The notes beneath the pieces were generated by a model. That model was not told the DNA's origin and did no database searches. It saw only the letters and a list, made by a program, of their open reading frames with translations. Below, piece by piece: positions 32,317 through 43,257 of a DNA stretch of 64,000 nt; the stretch's first letter is position 1; every line of letters begins with the position of its first letter. Source of the DNA: Kalmanozyma brasiliensis GHG001. Its lineage: Eukaryota; Basidiomycota; Ustilaginomycetes; Ustilaginales. Location of the stretch: NCBI RefSeq assembly GCF_000497045.1, contig NW_015961951.1, positions 434,001 to 498,000 of the forward strand, in the 5' to 3' direction. A program made the translations under genes and the position numbers.

Positions 32317-35300
32317 CTACTCTTCCTCCTCATCGTCATCATCGTCGTCGTCTTCCTCGTCGGCCTCCTCCGCATTGGCAGCGAGACTGGCTACGAGTGC
32401 TTCCAGCTGAGCTTGCAGTGATGCTGGATCTTCTGATGCGCCCTCGACCTCTGCAGTCTCGCCATCGACGTTGGCGGTCTCGTTCGTAGGCGCATCGACG
32501 TCCATGCTATCGCTGGTCTGCTTGTTAGCGCCCTCCTTGTCGAGCGAAGGCTGTTCGTCCGCTTGATCCGTTTTAGCTGCTGCGCTTTCAACGTCGCCCT
32601 CGCCCTGAGTATCGGGCGCAATCTCGCCGTGAGCCTGCAGTGAGGCCGTCAGCTGTTGCAACACCGCAGTGAGATCCATCTGCTCGCCTCCCTCCGCTTC
32701 GTCTTCCTCGTCCTCGTCTTCCTCCGCTTCACCTGCCTCCGCCTGCTCCTGCTCGGCTGCATCTTTCTGAGGAGCCTGGACAGCTTGTCCGGGCTCGTCG
32801 ACCGAGTCCGGTTCTGCCTCAGCAGCAGCAATGGCGCGCTCGTCCGCTTCCGCATCAGATTCGTCCGAACCAGCGTCCTCACCACCGTCGCCGAAGGCCG
32901 AGGTGAGGGCGCGGATGGCGTCCTCGTACTCGGCCAGGTCGATGCCCTCTTCGCCTTCCTTGCCTTCGGCGGCGTCCACAGCCTTGGGCGCTGGCACTTT
33001 CTCGGCCGCCTCGGATGGAACGGGAGCAGCGGTCTGGGGACCACCGATCTGCTGCAGTGCAGCCGCAAGCGTCTCGGACACTGCCGAGTCGAGATCCTGC
33101 TGTGGTGCTTGACCTGTGAGGCTCGACAGCGCCGAGGCGAGCTGCGACGACGCGGCGGATGACGCAGGTGGAACAGCCCTGGAGGGAGCCGCAGGAAGAG
33201 GCGGCGCTGCACCCATACCAGGCATGCTGGCCGCTCTGGCTGCAGCGGCCGCAGCCGCATTGCTGCTCAACTGACCGAGCAGCGAGTTGGCGAGTACCGG
33301 GTTGATGGGTGAGCTGAGGTCGTTCAGCATGCTGGCTAGCTGCTGCATCATTGTGGGCTCGCTCGTCGACGGGAGAGGGAGAGAGGTGGGACCCGTAGCC
33401 GCAGAAGATGCTGGCATTCTGCGCTGAGGTGTCGCGCCTGTTCTCGCGAACATAGACGACGGCGAGGACATGCCCGTTGCCATCGTCGCCGGTATGCCTG
33501 TACCCGGTCGAGGGTAGGAGGGCATGCTGGCGGCAGCCGCAGCCGCAGCTGTCTGGGCAGCTGCAGCAGCCGTAGCCTCGGCGGCTGCATCGTGATAGCC
33601 TGTCTGTGTAAGCATGTGCGCCAGCATCTCTTCCATGGAGCCATCGCTGGGGCCGGAGCGAATGAGCTGGTAGAGATACCGCACCGAGTCCGGCTCGATC
33701 TTCTTGCCGATGCGCTTCTGATACTCGAGCAAAATCTCGGTCGCCGAACCGCTTGGGAAGATGGTGCTCGCTGGATTAGCCAGAGGCGCGGCACCAGGCT
33801 GACCGTATGGCCGAGGTCCTTGCCGCGCACCTTTGCTCATGGCGCGGAGACCAGAATCGCCAACATTGCGGTAGGCTTGGCTGTCCTTGAGCGGGCTGAC
33901 AGCAAGCACCTCGCCATTGAGACCGGGCGTGACCATGGGATGGTCGCGTCCCACCTGCGGCCTGCGTGTGGGCTTCCTCGACTCGCCAGGATCCGACCAC
34001 GAGGGGTTGATGCGATACAGACTTCCGGTCTTGAGCAGCCTGCCACGCTTGAACGCCTTTTGCAGCGCTTGATGCGCAGAGGGTCGAAACTTCTTCATGA
34101 GCGGATATGTATCCTGCATCCAGTTGAAGAGTGTCCGTGGTGGAGCTTGACCCATGACGCGCAGACCTTCGACGATCATGTCCTCGTATGAAGGCAACGT
34201 GCTCGTGCCCAAAGGCCCTTGGACGATGACGGGCTGCGGCTCTGGCGACCACGATGCCGCGCTTTGGCCGTCCATGATAGGGGAAGAGGCCGCGCTTGCG
34301 TACGTTGGAGTGAAGAGCGGGTTGGCGCTGGCACCTGTCAAGATTGCAATCGGGTCGTTGACTGCCGAGGGACCGCTGGATGCTTGCGCAGAATCGAACG
34401 ATGCCGGAGACGACGCCGCTTGTGCTGGCATCCTCTTTTTGGCCTCCTCGAGCTGTTGCAACAGGCTGGACAGAGCGCTTTCCTGGCCTTGAGCAGCGGG
34501 TGTGCCCGTTCGAGCCCCTGCGCTGGGTGAGCCAGCTGAGGCCCCGGGCACGCTGGACTGTCCGGCAAGGTCAGACAGCATTGCAGCGATGTTGCCGATT
34601 GGCATTGCACCAGGAGCCGGTGTGGCAGGAGCCAGCGGTAGACCCTGAGGTCCAAGCATGGTGGTTTGCGTCGACGAAGACGAGCCGAGGATGGCGGCAA
34701 TTTTGTCGGAAATGTCCTTGCTGACAGGACTTGCTGAAGGCGCGACGTCGGCGGTGTTGGCAGCTGCACCGGCAGTCGGCGCTGACTTCGAAGGTGAACT
34801 CGACGTTGCTGGTGCAGACCGCGTCGAAGCGGCCGCATTAGCCGGCATGCTGCCGCCGAAGTGTGCAGCGATAGCAGCTGCCAAAGCAGCGTTGGATGGC
34901 ATCGGCCCATCTCCGACAATGCTGCGCAACGCGGCAGGTGTGATTTGGGGAGTCGTGCCAGCCATCGAACGTGCTTTACCGGCTGCAGTGGAAGGCGTCG
35001 AGCTGGTGAAGGGCGTCTGCGCTGGAAGAAGAGGCGCACCGTTGGGACCACGAGCAGGTTGCGTTTGCTGACGGACCATTGCGTTGATCGAGTTGATCAA
35101 GTTGCTGACGGTATCCTTGCCGGCCTGCTTTTGTCCAGTCAACGCACCCTTTGCTGTCGAAGGACCGGCTGATGACGTGGGCAAAGGTCGACGCGGCACC
35201 GTAGGAGGGGTATATGCAGGTCGACCGGTGAGCAAAGATGTCGACGCAGCACCTCGAGGCGCAGTGCCAGCAGTGCGGGTATAAGCAGGGCCGTTGGACG

Positions 35301-36588
35301 CCAGACCACTCGCATTGAGCAGTGAATAGACATCTTTGAGGCTGAGATCTGACGACGAAGTAGTGGTGGATGCCTCGATGCGCTGCCGTGCTTTGAGTCT
35401 GTCGATCTGCACATGGATCTGGTTGGGATAGACGCGAGCTTGTCGGTAGAGCGTGGAAGCACCGGTGGGGGCATTGATGAGGTCATGGAGTTGCTTTTCG
35501 AGCTGCTTGACCAGGTCGATGAGCTCTGACTTTTGGAGCAAGGACAAGTATTCGTCCTTGACGTTTGCGGAGAGCTCTGCTCCGGAGACGGTGGGTATCA
35601 AGTTGAGCGGCCCTACATTTGCTTGGTTGGAAATGGAGCTGCCAGGCTTGGGTATATTGGTGACGGTGACGTTGTTGGCTCTGCTGGGTGCCGATGCTGA
35701 TGATGATGGGATGGATGCAATAGCACGGGCAGCAGCGGTGCTCGAGCCTGTTTTGGGAGTAGCAGGAAGAGCTGCCATGCCAGAGCCGCCCAGAGGCGAC
35801 GGCGAAGGCGAGGCGGCTGGTGCGGGAGATGAGATGCCAGCCGCAGCAGGACGATACTTCTTGTTGGATAGGTCGACGGAGCCGGACGACTGCCAAGAGC
35901 GCTTATGCGAGAGCGTAGGCCCTGAGGCTGCCGAGAGAAGCGGCTTGGAGGGCGAAGCATACTTCTGACGCGTCTCCTGGGTTGGATAGGCGGTAGCAAA
36001 AGACTCTGACGCGCCGCTCTGCGCAGCTCGAGGTGCTTTGTACGGCGCAGGCAGATGGACCGGCTTTGATGGCGTCGATGTGGCTGACGACGAAGAGGAT
36101 GCTGAGGAGAGTCGGTCGCTGGCGTGACCAAGAGGTGTCGGGGGTAGGAGACGGCCCGTCGTTGCTAGCGTTTTGCCGAATGGCGGTGGAGGCAGGGTCG
36201 TTGATGCCGGTGACGACGCTGCTCCTGCATTAGCGCCGGACGTCGCTATATTCGCTGTTTGCGAAGATGTGCTCGCAGAGGGTGATGATGATGACTGTTG
36301 CTGAGGACGCGTCGAATCGGACGCGACGGTGTCAGATGCGGCGACGGTCGTGGCAGCCAAGGTGGGTGAAGCAGGGGGCGAGGCGAGGTCGATAGGCTTG
36401 GACAAGGTGCCTAGACTGCTGGCGGTGTAGGTACCTGTCAGCTTGGCAGGGGATGCTGAGCCAGAAGCGCCATCGTGACGACGCGACGGGGATGCTGCGT
36501 CCGGAGCGATGGGGGATTGACGCGTGGGAGTGTGTGCGTGTTGTGCGGAAGGTGCTGGTGATGGCGACGGCGCGGTGGCCGCGGTCAT
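32317..36588 (-). CDS. Large low-complexity protein with an H1-like winged helix
   Basis: 1423 residues in one exon, rich in Ala/Ser/Pro/Thr/Gln. Two ordered regions stand out. Near residue 370 lies a helical segment (YLSLLQKSELIDLVKQLEKQ) followed by VYPNQIHVQIDRLKARQR. At about 798-860 a compact domain begins LPSYEDMIVEGL and ends FKRGRLLKTGSLYRINPSW. Its spacing of helices and the closing beta-hairpin resemble the globular winged-helix domain of linker histone H1/H5 (IPR005818 type), which binds nucleosomal DNA. The C-terminal 250 residues are strongly acidic and end in an Asp/Glu run. A chromatin or transcription role is inferred, not shown. The start is the first ATG; the frame is open to 36783 but begins there with GTG. 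I cannot name an orthologue. Confidence 0.7.
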   Translation of the reverse strand: MTAATAPSPSPAPSAQHAHTPTRQSPIAPDAASPSRRHDGASGSASPAKLTGTYTASSLGTLSKPIDLASPPASPTLAATTVAASDTVASDSTRPQQQSSSSPSASTSSQTANIATSGANAGAASSPASTTLPPPPFGKTLATTGRLLPPTPLGHASDRLSSASSSSSATSTPSKPVHLPAPYKAPRAAQSGASESFATAYPTQETRQKYASPSKPLLSAASGPTLSHKRSWQSSGSVDLSNKKYRPAAAGISSPAPAASPSPSPLGGSGMAALPATPKTGSSTAAARAIASIPSSSASAPSRANNVTVTNIPKPGSSISNQANVGPLNLIPTVSGAELSANVKDEYLSLLQKSELIDLVKQLEKQLHDLINAPTGASTLYRQARVYPNQIHVQIDRLKARQRIEASTTTSSSDLSLKDVYSLLNASGLASNGPAYTRTAGTAPRGAASTSLLTGRPAYTPPTVPRRPLPTSSAGPSTAKGALTGQKQAGKDTVSNLINSINAMVRQQTQPARGPNGAPLLPAQTPFTSSTPSTAAGKARSMAGTTPQITPAALRSIVGDGPMPSNAALAAAIAAHFGGSMPANAAASTRSAPATSSSPSKSAPTAGAAANTADVAPSASPVSKDISDKIAAILGSSSSTQTTMLGPQGLPLAPATPAPGAMPIGNIAAMLSDLAGQSSVPGASAGSPSAGARTGTPAAQGQESALSSLLQQLEEAKKRMPAQAASSPASFDSAQASSGPSAVNDPIAILTGASANPLFTPTYASAASSPIMDGQSAASWSPEPQPVIVQGPLGTSTLPSYEDMIVEGLRVMGQAPPRTLFNWMQDTYPLMKKFRPSAHQALQKAFKRGRLLKTGSLYRINPSWSDPGESRKPTRRPQVGRDHPMVTPGLNGEVLAVSPLKDSQAYRNVGDSGLRAMSKGARQGPRPYGQPGAAPLANPASTIFPSGSATEILLEYQKRIGKKIEPDSVRYLYQLIRSGPSDGSMEEMLAHMLTQTGYHDAAAEATAAAAAQTAAAAAAASMPSYPRPGTGIPATMATGMSSPSSMFARTGATPQRRMPASSAATGPTSLPLPSTSEPTMMQQLASMLNDLSSPINPVLANSLLGQLSSNAAAAAAARAASMPGMGAAPPLPAAPSRAVPPASSAASSQLASALSSLTGQAPQQDLDSAVSETLAAALQQIGGPQTAAPVPSEAAEKVPAPKAVDAAEGKEGEEGIDLAEYEDAIRALTSAFGDGGEDAGSDESDAEADERAIAAAEAEPDSVDEPGQAVQAPQKDAAEQEQAEAGEAEEDEDEEDEAEGGEQMDLTAVLQQLTASLQAHGEIAPDTQGEGDVESAAAKTDQADEQPSLDKEGANKQTSDSMDVDAPTNETANVDGETAEVEGASEDPASLQAQLEALVASLAANAEEADEEDDDDDDDEEEE
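32320..32370 (-). repeat. GAN triplet array coding Asp/Glu tail
   Basis: An imperfect run of gac/gat/gag triplets on the minus strand encodes the acidic end of the large winged-helix protein (about 15 consecutive Asp or Glu residues). Confidence 0.8.
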
Positions 36589-37391
36589 GTCGGGAAGGGA
36601 AGGGGCAACGAGCGAGCAGCTGCTCGACCCTCTGTGGGAATTGTGGATGCGATGCTTGTGATGGTGATTGCCGTTCTGTTGAAAATTCCTTGGGATGGTG
36701 GTGTGACCTCGTTGCTGAAACTGTAACGCGTCGGCACCGCATCCAGCAGCAGCGGCGTTCAAGTCACCGTCACAGCTCAGCACTCAATCCAATCCATCCG
36801 CCTCACCACCCAACCAAAAAAATTCTGAGATTGTTAGGGTCAAAGAGCAAGACAAATTCGAAAAATCCCATAGTGGTCTAACAGCCTTGATAGTTGCGAG
36901 AAATTGAGCTGCGAGTTTGATCCGGAGAGGGCCGGCAGTCCTGAAATGGCGCCTTGCCTCGAGCCTCGGAAAGGAGCGCGTGAATCCGGCTGGGACCGGA
37001 CTACAGATGATGGTGCTGCGTTGCCTTACAGCTGCACCTCCTCGATCGTGAGGAAGCGAGCAACAGCCTCGTCCAAGCATGGCTGTTCCGGCATCGGAAG
37101 CTTGTTAGATGGCCGTTCCGTGGTGCAAAGAGCGGATCTCTCCACGCTTTCAATATTTCCAACAGCAGAGCGCAGTCTCGCTTTCACCAGCATTTTGCCG
37201 CGTGAGAGCGTGTGAGGTTGTGGAGTTGAGGGCTCAGGCCCGCATCCGTGCGCTTGTCCTGTGCTGGCGTGCTGCCCGTCTCTGTGGAAGGTGTTGGTCC
37301 CTCCTTTCTCCCGCTTCTTCTCTTTCTTCCTCTCCATCACACTTTCCTCTTCTCACCCTTCACACCCTCACATCTCTCTCATATCGCAAAA
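36589..37391. other. Divergent promoter region, winged-helix gene / malate dehydrogenase
   Basis: 803 bp separate two divergent starts. The 100 bases before the malate dehydrogenase ATG are strongly C/T-rich (ctctctcatatcgcaaaa just before the start), as expected for a highly expressed fungal gene. No other gene is seen. Confidence 0.55.
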
Positions 37392-38973
37392 ATGGTCAAG
37401 GCTACTGTTATCGGCGCCGCTGGTGGTATCGGACAGCCCCTCTCGCTGCTCCTCAAGCAGTCTTCGCTCGTTACAGACCTCGCTCTCTACGATGTGTAAG
37501 TATCTTCCACTCGGACTGCCTCTACATGTCCTTGTGTGAACAGCCACTGACCTGTGCGATCTTCGAACTCTGTCTTGGCTTCATGCTTCAAAACACAGCG
37601 TCAACGCCCCCGGTGTCGCTGCCGATCTCTCGCACATCAACACCCCCTCGATCGTCACCGGCTACCTCCCCAAGGACGATGGCCTCGCAAAGGCGCTCAA
37701 GAACGCCGACATTGTCGTCATCCCTGCCGGTGTCCCCCGTAAGCCTGGTATGACCCGCGACGACCTTTTCAACGTAAGTATCTCCCTTGAACATCAAGTC
37801 TTCGATCCCGCACAGCATCGCTCGACCCAGCCAGCCTCGCATCTGGTCGCATCGTAGCTGCTCTTCTCTGCCAGCCCTGCGCATGTAGAGTTGGCGTGGC
37901 AACAGATGGCTTCGCAGCCGGCATCCCTTTGCTGCGAAGATTCTGGATGCGATGGTCTCGAGTCGCTTCTGGCACTCAACAAAACGAAACACTGCCCAAG
38001 TGCCGCGTTTCTGCGTCGAAATTCCGCGCTGGTCCATGCGCACGCGCCCAACACCTCAAATTTGCGGCAATCTGCCACTCGGCATTCAACCCGCCAATCT
38101 GGAAGATCACGCCTTTCCTCTTTTGGACTGGACCGCTGCTGACGCTCGATCAGAGTTGCAGTGCGTCGAGGATGCTGCCGCGGCGAAGCAGAACGATGTG
38201 CAATGCTGTGCCGCAGAACGATCGCTGACAATTCTTGTTGCCATTCTTACCCGCAGATCAACGCCGGCATCGTCAAGGACATTGCCGTTGGCATTGCCGA
38301 GCACTCGCCCAAGGCATTCGTCCTGGTCATCTCGAACCCTGTCAACTCGACCGTCCCCATTGTCGCCGAGGTTCTCAAGAAGAAGGGTGTCTACGACCCC
38401 AAGAAGCTCTTTGGTGTTACCACGCTCGACGTTGTTCGCGCTTCCACCTTCATCTCCGAGGCTGCTGGCAAGCCCACCGAGTCGCTCAACTACCGCATCC
38501 CTGTGGTTGGTGGTCACTCTGGTGTTACCATTGTTCCCTTGATCTCTCAGTCGCAGCCGCCCATTTCGGTGGACCAGGCCAAGATCGAGGCTCTGACCAA
38601 CCGAATCCAGTTTGGTGGTGATGAGGTTGTCAAGGCCAAGGATGGTGCTGGCTCTGCGACGCTTTCGATGGCCTATGCCGGCGCCCGTTTTGCTATCGCC
38701 GTCCTTGAGGCTGCCTCTGGCAAGCCTCTGGCTCAGCCCGAGATGGGCTATGTCGACCTCACCGCCGACGCCGCCGGCGCTAAGGAGGTCACCAAGGTCA
38801 TCGGTGACGAAACTCCCTTCTTCTCCGTCCCCCTCCAGCTCGGCCCCTCCGGCGTTGAGAAGATTTTGCCTCTCGGCAAGCTCAACGACTACGAGTCCGA
38901 ACTCATCAAGAAGGCCGTCGCCGACCTCAACGGCAACATCTCCAAGGGCGTTCAGTTCACTGCCAACCTCTAA
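37392..38973 (+). CDS. NAD-dependent malate dehydrogenase, three exons
   Basis: Interconverts malate and oxaloacetate with NAD(H). Exons: 37392-37495, 37599-37773 and 38257-38973. Introns of 103 bp and 483 bp are both GTAAGT...AG. The product is 331 residues. Seen: the Rossmann motif [18 protein letters not shown] at residues 6-23; the substrate Arg loop [16 protein letters not shown], which is cut from INAGI by intron 2; [12 protein letters not shown]; and the catalytic His in VVGGHSGVT. The sequence is of the mitochondrial/bacterial MDH type. However, the protein starts directly at the first beta strand without a presequence and ends in ANL rather than SKL, so a cytosolic form is most likely. 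The frame upstream of the ATG is open but has no start codon. The second intron is unusually long for this window. Confidence 0.94.
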
Positions 38974-39398
38974 ATGCTCGCAAAACGACATGTCCAGTCA
39001 TGTCACAATGAATGATGTTTTCCTCGACAATCGGTGTGTCGCTGTGTGTGTGAAGGCTGATGAGGGATTGTCGGGTGCGCCGGCGAGCTAATTGGGCGGG
39101 TGCTCCGGGTCACTGCACCGTTCCCCGTTTCGTCTGAATGCGCGCAAAGAACCCGTCGCCCCCACCGACAAACTGCACTTCGAGCGCCAATCGAGATCTG
39201 ACACAACACACAAACCACATCAAGGACCAGAATGCTTGAACCATGCAATTGACAGAGATTGGAGCGAGACAAGCTCTAAGACCAGGCCTATGGGCCCGCC
39301 GAGCAACTATGAGAGACAGAGAGAGGTGAAAGGATCGTACCAAAACAGAGAGACAAGTACTATGCAATAACAAAGCGAACAACAGACACAGACCCAGA
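38974..39398. other. Convergent 3' intergenic region
   Basis: 425 bp between the convergent stops of malate dehydrogenase and the bZIP gene. No ORF of note, no RNA gene and no repeat. Confidence 0.6.
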
Positions 39399-41582
39399 TC
39401 AGAACGCGAGCCCACCCACCGACGCATCGCGCGACGTCTTCCTATCGAGCAGACCGAGCATCTTGGTCACGGCGTTCTCGTCGACCTCCAAGTCTTTGGA
39501 CCCGGTCGAGCTCGGCGAGCGCGTCGCCAACGCCGCTGCGCCGTTAGGCCCGTAGATGCTAGGTGTCAACCCAGACGGTGTCGGTGGGTACAGCGCCGGA
39601 GCGTTGACCTTGGTCGGTGTCGCCCTGCGCTTGTTGAACGGAGGTTGGAAGATCGCCCCGCGCTGCTGGCGTTGCGACGACGAGATCGAGTCGACGAGCT
39701 CCTCGAGCTCGGTAGCGTTGGTGGAGAGGAAGGCGGGGTGCTGCGCGAGACGTGTGTAGACGTTGATGGGGGATAGCGACGAGTCGTCCTCCTCTTTGGC
39801 AGCGTTGTTGCTGGAGGAGGAGGAGGAGGAAGAGCTGGCGTCGGAGAAGCTGGGACCAGCAGCGTACTGCTGAGCATGGGTGGGGGGCTGGAAACCGAGC
39901 TGAGCGTAAGGGCTGGTGCCGCGCTTGGTCATCTTAGCCTCGAGCAAGCGGAGGAACATCTGAGCATGCTCGGCTTGCGTGAGCTGCGGCTGCTGTTGCT
40001 TCTCACCGCTCTTGCCGTTCGACTTGAGCGTGTCGTCGCCGGAAGAGGAGGTGCTGTCCTTCTGCAAGGCGAGGGCATCGTCGTCGTTGGTCTGCTGGCT
40101 GCCAAAGGTGAAGCCGCCACCACCGGGCGTCAAGCCGCCGTTGAGGAAAGCGGAGAGGTCAAAGGGAGAAGCAGCGCCAGTGGCTTGCGCGACTGCCTGC
40201 GCCTTCTCGTCGAGGATGCTGTCATCGCCCTCGAGCGCGCTGCCAGCGACTTGAGACCACCAGCTTTGATCGCCAGGCATCTTGTTGTCGCTGAGGTTGA
40301 ATGCGAAGGGGATGGGGTTGGGGTTGAGAAGGGCGCCGTTCTGCTGCGTTGGCATGGGCATGGGGAAGATGTTGGCGGACGATGCGGAAGAAGCAGGGAG
40401 ACCGAGAGCGCTGGCGAGACCGAGGCCAAAGTCGCGCGCATTGGCGCCGAGCATGGCGGAGCCTGTGAGCGCGGCGTTGTTGCTCGAGTTGGCGGACGAC
40501 TTGATGTTCTTGTTGTTGTCTGCCGAACTGCCGAGGTTGAGCGAGAGGATGGGGTTGGCAGAAGAGCTTTGGTTGCGTGCAGGAGCGTCGTTGGCGACAG
40601 CAGTGTCAACGTCGGCGTCGTCCTTGTCGTGGCCAGTCTGTGCGAGCTGTGCGAACCAGTCGTTGTCGAAGGTGCTGTTGTTGTCCTCGATGGGACGAGC
40701 AGTGGTGGTCGACTTGATAGTGGTGGGCACCGTGATAGCAGGGGTGCTGGACTCCGACGGCTTCTTGTTGCTGCGACCCTTGCTATTGGCATCGCTGAGC
40801 AAGCCTGGGTTGACACCGCCGGCAGTGACGGGAAGCAAGTCGGTGAGGCCGGGCAAGGAGGAGAGGGAAGAGATGGGCACAGACGTCGGTGCAGAAGAGA
40901 GGGCTGATTGCACGCGGCTGTGGCTGCTAGGCTGCTTGTTGGCGGAGGTGGCAGCTGAGACGTTCTGCTGGTTAGAGAAGTCGTTGGTGGCAGCCATTGG
41001 GGCAGGGCCTGCACGCGCCCAGGCATCCATGCCGATGTCCATGGGCGCGAAGGACTGAGGGATGTGGTGATGCGGGTGCTGTGCGTGGTGAGGCTGCTGC
41101 TGCGGTTGCTGTTGCTGCTCTGCGTTGTTGATCGAGTCCATGATGCCGGGAATCATGTGCGCAAAGCCGAGACGAGCGATGAGCGACTTGAGCGCCTCGT
41201 TCTCGTCTTTGAGTCTGCGAGCGAGACGCTGAAGCTCGGTGTTGGCTTCGAGACCCATCTGATCGAAGCGACGACATCGTTCCTCGAGCTCTCTGACACG
41301 AGCCTCACGACGCTTGCGAAACTCTCGCTGCGCCTTGCGGTTCTGAAGGGTGCGCTTTGTGACGAGAGGAGCATCAGGCTGACCGGGAACGGGGACGAGC
41401 TGCTGGCTGGCGGATGGTTTGCCAGAAGCAGTGAGGCTGTTGCGCTTGTTGGGCGAGTCGGGAGAGTCGGAATCCGAGTCGGACATGTCGTCATCGTCAG
41501 AGAAGGATTGCTTGCGCTTGGCAGCATTGTCGCGGGATGGCTGGATTGCCTTCTTGGAGGCAGGGCCTGCTGAGGTGACCAT
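39399..41582 (-). CDS. bZIP transcription factor, AP-1-like basic region
   Basis: 727 residues, one exon. The basic region and zipper lie at about residues 78-140: NRKAQREFRKRREARVREL followed by heptads with Leu/Met (RRFDQMGLEANTELQRLARR). The N-x-x-A-Q-x-x-F-R signature is that of the fungal Pap1/Yap1 (AP-1) group. The remainder is Ser/Asn/Gln-rich with a Gln-His block near 150-170 and a Ser run near 590. The C-terminal cysteine-rich redox domain of Yap1 is not visible, since almost no cysteines occur. A direct oxidative-stress sensor role is therefore doubtful. An acidic Asp/Ser block and a KRK nuclear signal precede the bZIP. The target genes are unknown. Confidence 0.88.
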   Translation of the reverse strand: MVTSAGPASKKAIQPSRDNAAKRKQSFSDDDDMSDSDSDSPDSPNKRNSLTASGKPSASQQLVPVPGQPDAPLVTKRTLQNRKAQREFRKRREARVRELEERCRRFDQMGLEANTELQRLARRLKDENEALKSLIARLGFAHMIPGIMDSINNAEQQQQPQQQPHHAQHPHHHIPQSFAPMDIGMDAWARAGPAPMAATNDFSNQQNVSAATSANKQPSSHSRVQSALSSAPTSVPISSLSSLPGLTDLLPVTAGGVNPGLLSDANSKGRSNKKPSESSTPAITVPTTIKSTTTARPIEDNNSTFDNDWFAQLAQTGHDKDDADVDTAVANDAPARNQSSSANPILSLNLGSSADNNKNIKSSANSSNNAALTGSAMLGANARDFGLGLASALGLPASSASSANIFPMPMPTQQNGALLNPNPIPFAFNLSDNKMPGDQSWWSQVAGSALEGDDSILDEKAQAVAQATGAASPFDLSAFLNGGLTPGGGGFTFGSQQTNDDDALALQKDSTSSSGDDTLKSNGKSGEKQQQPQLTQAEHAQMFLRLLEAKMTKRGTSPYAQLGFQPPTHAQQYAAGPSFSDASSSSSSSSSNNAAKEEDDSSLSPINVYTRLAQHPAFLSTNATELEELVDSISSSQRQQRGAIFQPPFNKRRATPTKVNAPALYPPTPSGLTPSIYGPNGAAALATRSPSSTGSKDLEVDENAVTKMLGLLDRKTSRDASVGGLAF
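39804..39844 (-). repeat. Serine-coding microsatellite in bZIP gene
   Basis: An agc/tcc triplet run on the minus strand codes about a dozen consecutive Ser residues inside the bZIP protein. Confidence 0.7.
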
Positions 41583-42697
41583 GTTGTGCCGTGACTGTCG
41601 AGGAGTGTATGCAAGGCTAGACCGGTAGATGCTGTGTTGTACGCTGACCGCAGACCGCTGTGTATGTGAATGCTTTGTCTGTCTGATGAGACTGGTGATA
41701 CGATGTGGGCTCGATGGGGAGCCGGTGGTGCAGAGGGTGGGTAAGGACAGCAGTGGCGAGTAACGACGCCTAGAGAGTAGTCAAGGTACTTGTTGGTGTT
41801 GGCGTGAGGATGATAGAAGGACGAGGAGGGAAGAGTCGAGGTTTGGAGATGAGAAGGGAGAGCCTGGTCAAGTTGGCTGCGGAGTGTATGCGGAAGAGGC
41901 AGGAAGAGACAAAGGCTGGAGTCGGGTTGAAGCTCAGCCAAGGAAAGAGGGCAGTCGAGTGCAGATCAGCGACAGCCGCGGTAGAGCCGAAAACGAGTGA
42001 TTCAGCTCTGGAAATGTGTGACTGAGGAGCAAGCTGGGTGGAAACTTGAGGGCTGAGAGGGAGGAGACCAAGCTTGTGATTGAGGTTGGGTGAATGTGTG
42101 ACGAGCCAAAGAGAAGACACCGGCAGCTGTGTGCAGCGACTGGATGCACGCAGCTCCACAGGGCCAATTCACTGGGACCCACGCCGTTTCGGAAAGGTGG
42201 TGCTGCTGAGTGAGGGCGAAATTGTGGCAAAGCAGCAGCAGCAACACAGCAGGCGCGCTTTGACCCGCACCAAATTCAGAGGAATTTCTCATGCTGCTCT
42301 CACGGACGTTCCGATTTTCGTTGGTTCGGGCCGTGACATCCAGCAGGTGGATCCGCGGTTGCTGTTCTCACCGTGACCTTGACTAGCACGTACCGGCCTC
42401 TGAGGCTTGGGTTCAGTATAAGTGTTTGATTGTCCCCTGCAACTTGGAAAGACACGAGCCCAGGTGTGCTTCGAGCGAGGCGGATGGTTCCGTAACGGAA
42501 GGGAATTGCGTGCCCACGAAGCGTGGGAAGGCTGCGTACCAGAGTATGGGCCATCTGCATCCCGACTCTAAATTTTGTATCGGATGCATGACGTTGACGT
42601 TGCATCTGTATTCGAGTCTAGTCAAGAGCGAAAGATCGAGAATACAATTTCTCAGATCGAGTCTCGCAGAGAGACCAACATGGCTTCCCAGTGGCTG

Positions 42698-43257
42698 TCA
42701 AGCGAGTCGGCCTCCGAGAGGCGAAAATGGAGAATTTGCGGCACCCGACCCGTGTCGAGGCCGGAGCAAACACAAAATGTGTTCATTCTGCGTCTGATGA
42801 TGATGCACCTTGGGAGCTGCGATCTCGCCGTCCTGAGTTCTCAAAATCGAAGCTCCCCACGCCATCTCGCAAGAGGCTCCCATGCGAGAAACCTTCCAGC
42901 CGCTCCATTGTCGAAGAAAGTCATCGTCATGCCCCACTTCGTTGCGGTTCTTCTTCCGTTCCCATCTCTCATAGGCCGCGGTCAATGACTCGCTGGAACA
43001 AGCTGGCGCCATTAGCATCGTTTCCAAGTCTCGAATCTCGTCAATTTGATGTTCCGCCCCGCAGGTTTGCTCTTCGCATGAGTGCACGTCAGTCGACATG
43101 TGTCTAGGCAAATCTTAAGCCGCCGTACCGCTGCATGAGTCCTATCCTTGCACGCCATTCCGATCCGAGAGAAGAGGCACGTTTGTGGCCCATGAATCAC
43201 AAGATCTCGCCATTCTTTGACGATCTGGATCTTATTCTGCGTTGATCTGGTGTTCAT
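42698..43257 (-). pseudogene. Possible decayed ORF, two frames
   Basis: From an ATG at 43255-43257 the minus strand reads MNTRSTQNKIQIVKEWRDL and onward in protein-like fashion to about residue 53. The coding character then appears to pass to another frame (DEIRDLETMLMAPACSSES, then AYERWERKKNRNEVGHDDD) until about 42780. No good intron explains the change. I do not recognise the product. The head of this frame abuts the aldo-keto reductase fragment on its other side. Confidence 0.3.

Noticed and set aside
36589..36783. N-terminal extension of the winged-helix protein
   Set aside because: The frame is open but starts with GTG; the first ATG is at 36586-36588.
37248..37391. N-terminal extension of malate dehydrogenase that might act as a presequence
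   Set aside because: It begins with GTG, has no ATG, and its content is a translated C/T-rich leader, not an Arg-rich presequence.
39876..40907. 343-codon plus-strand frame
   Set aside because: Antisense shadow of the bZIP gene; low-complexity mirror text.
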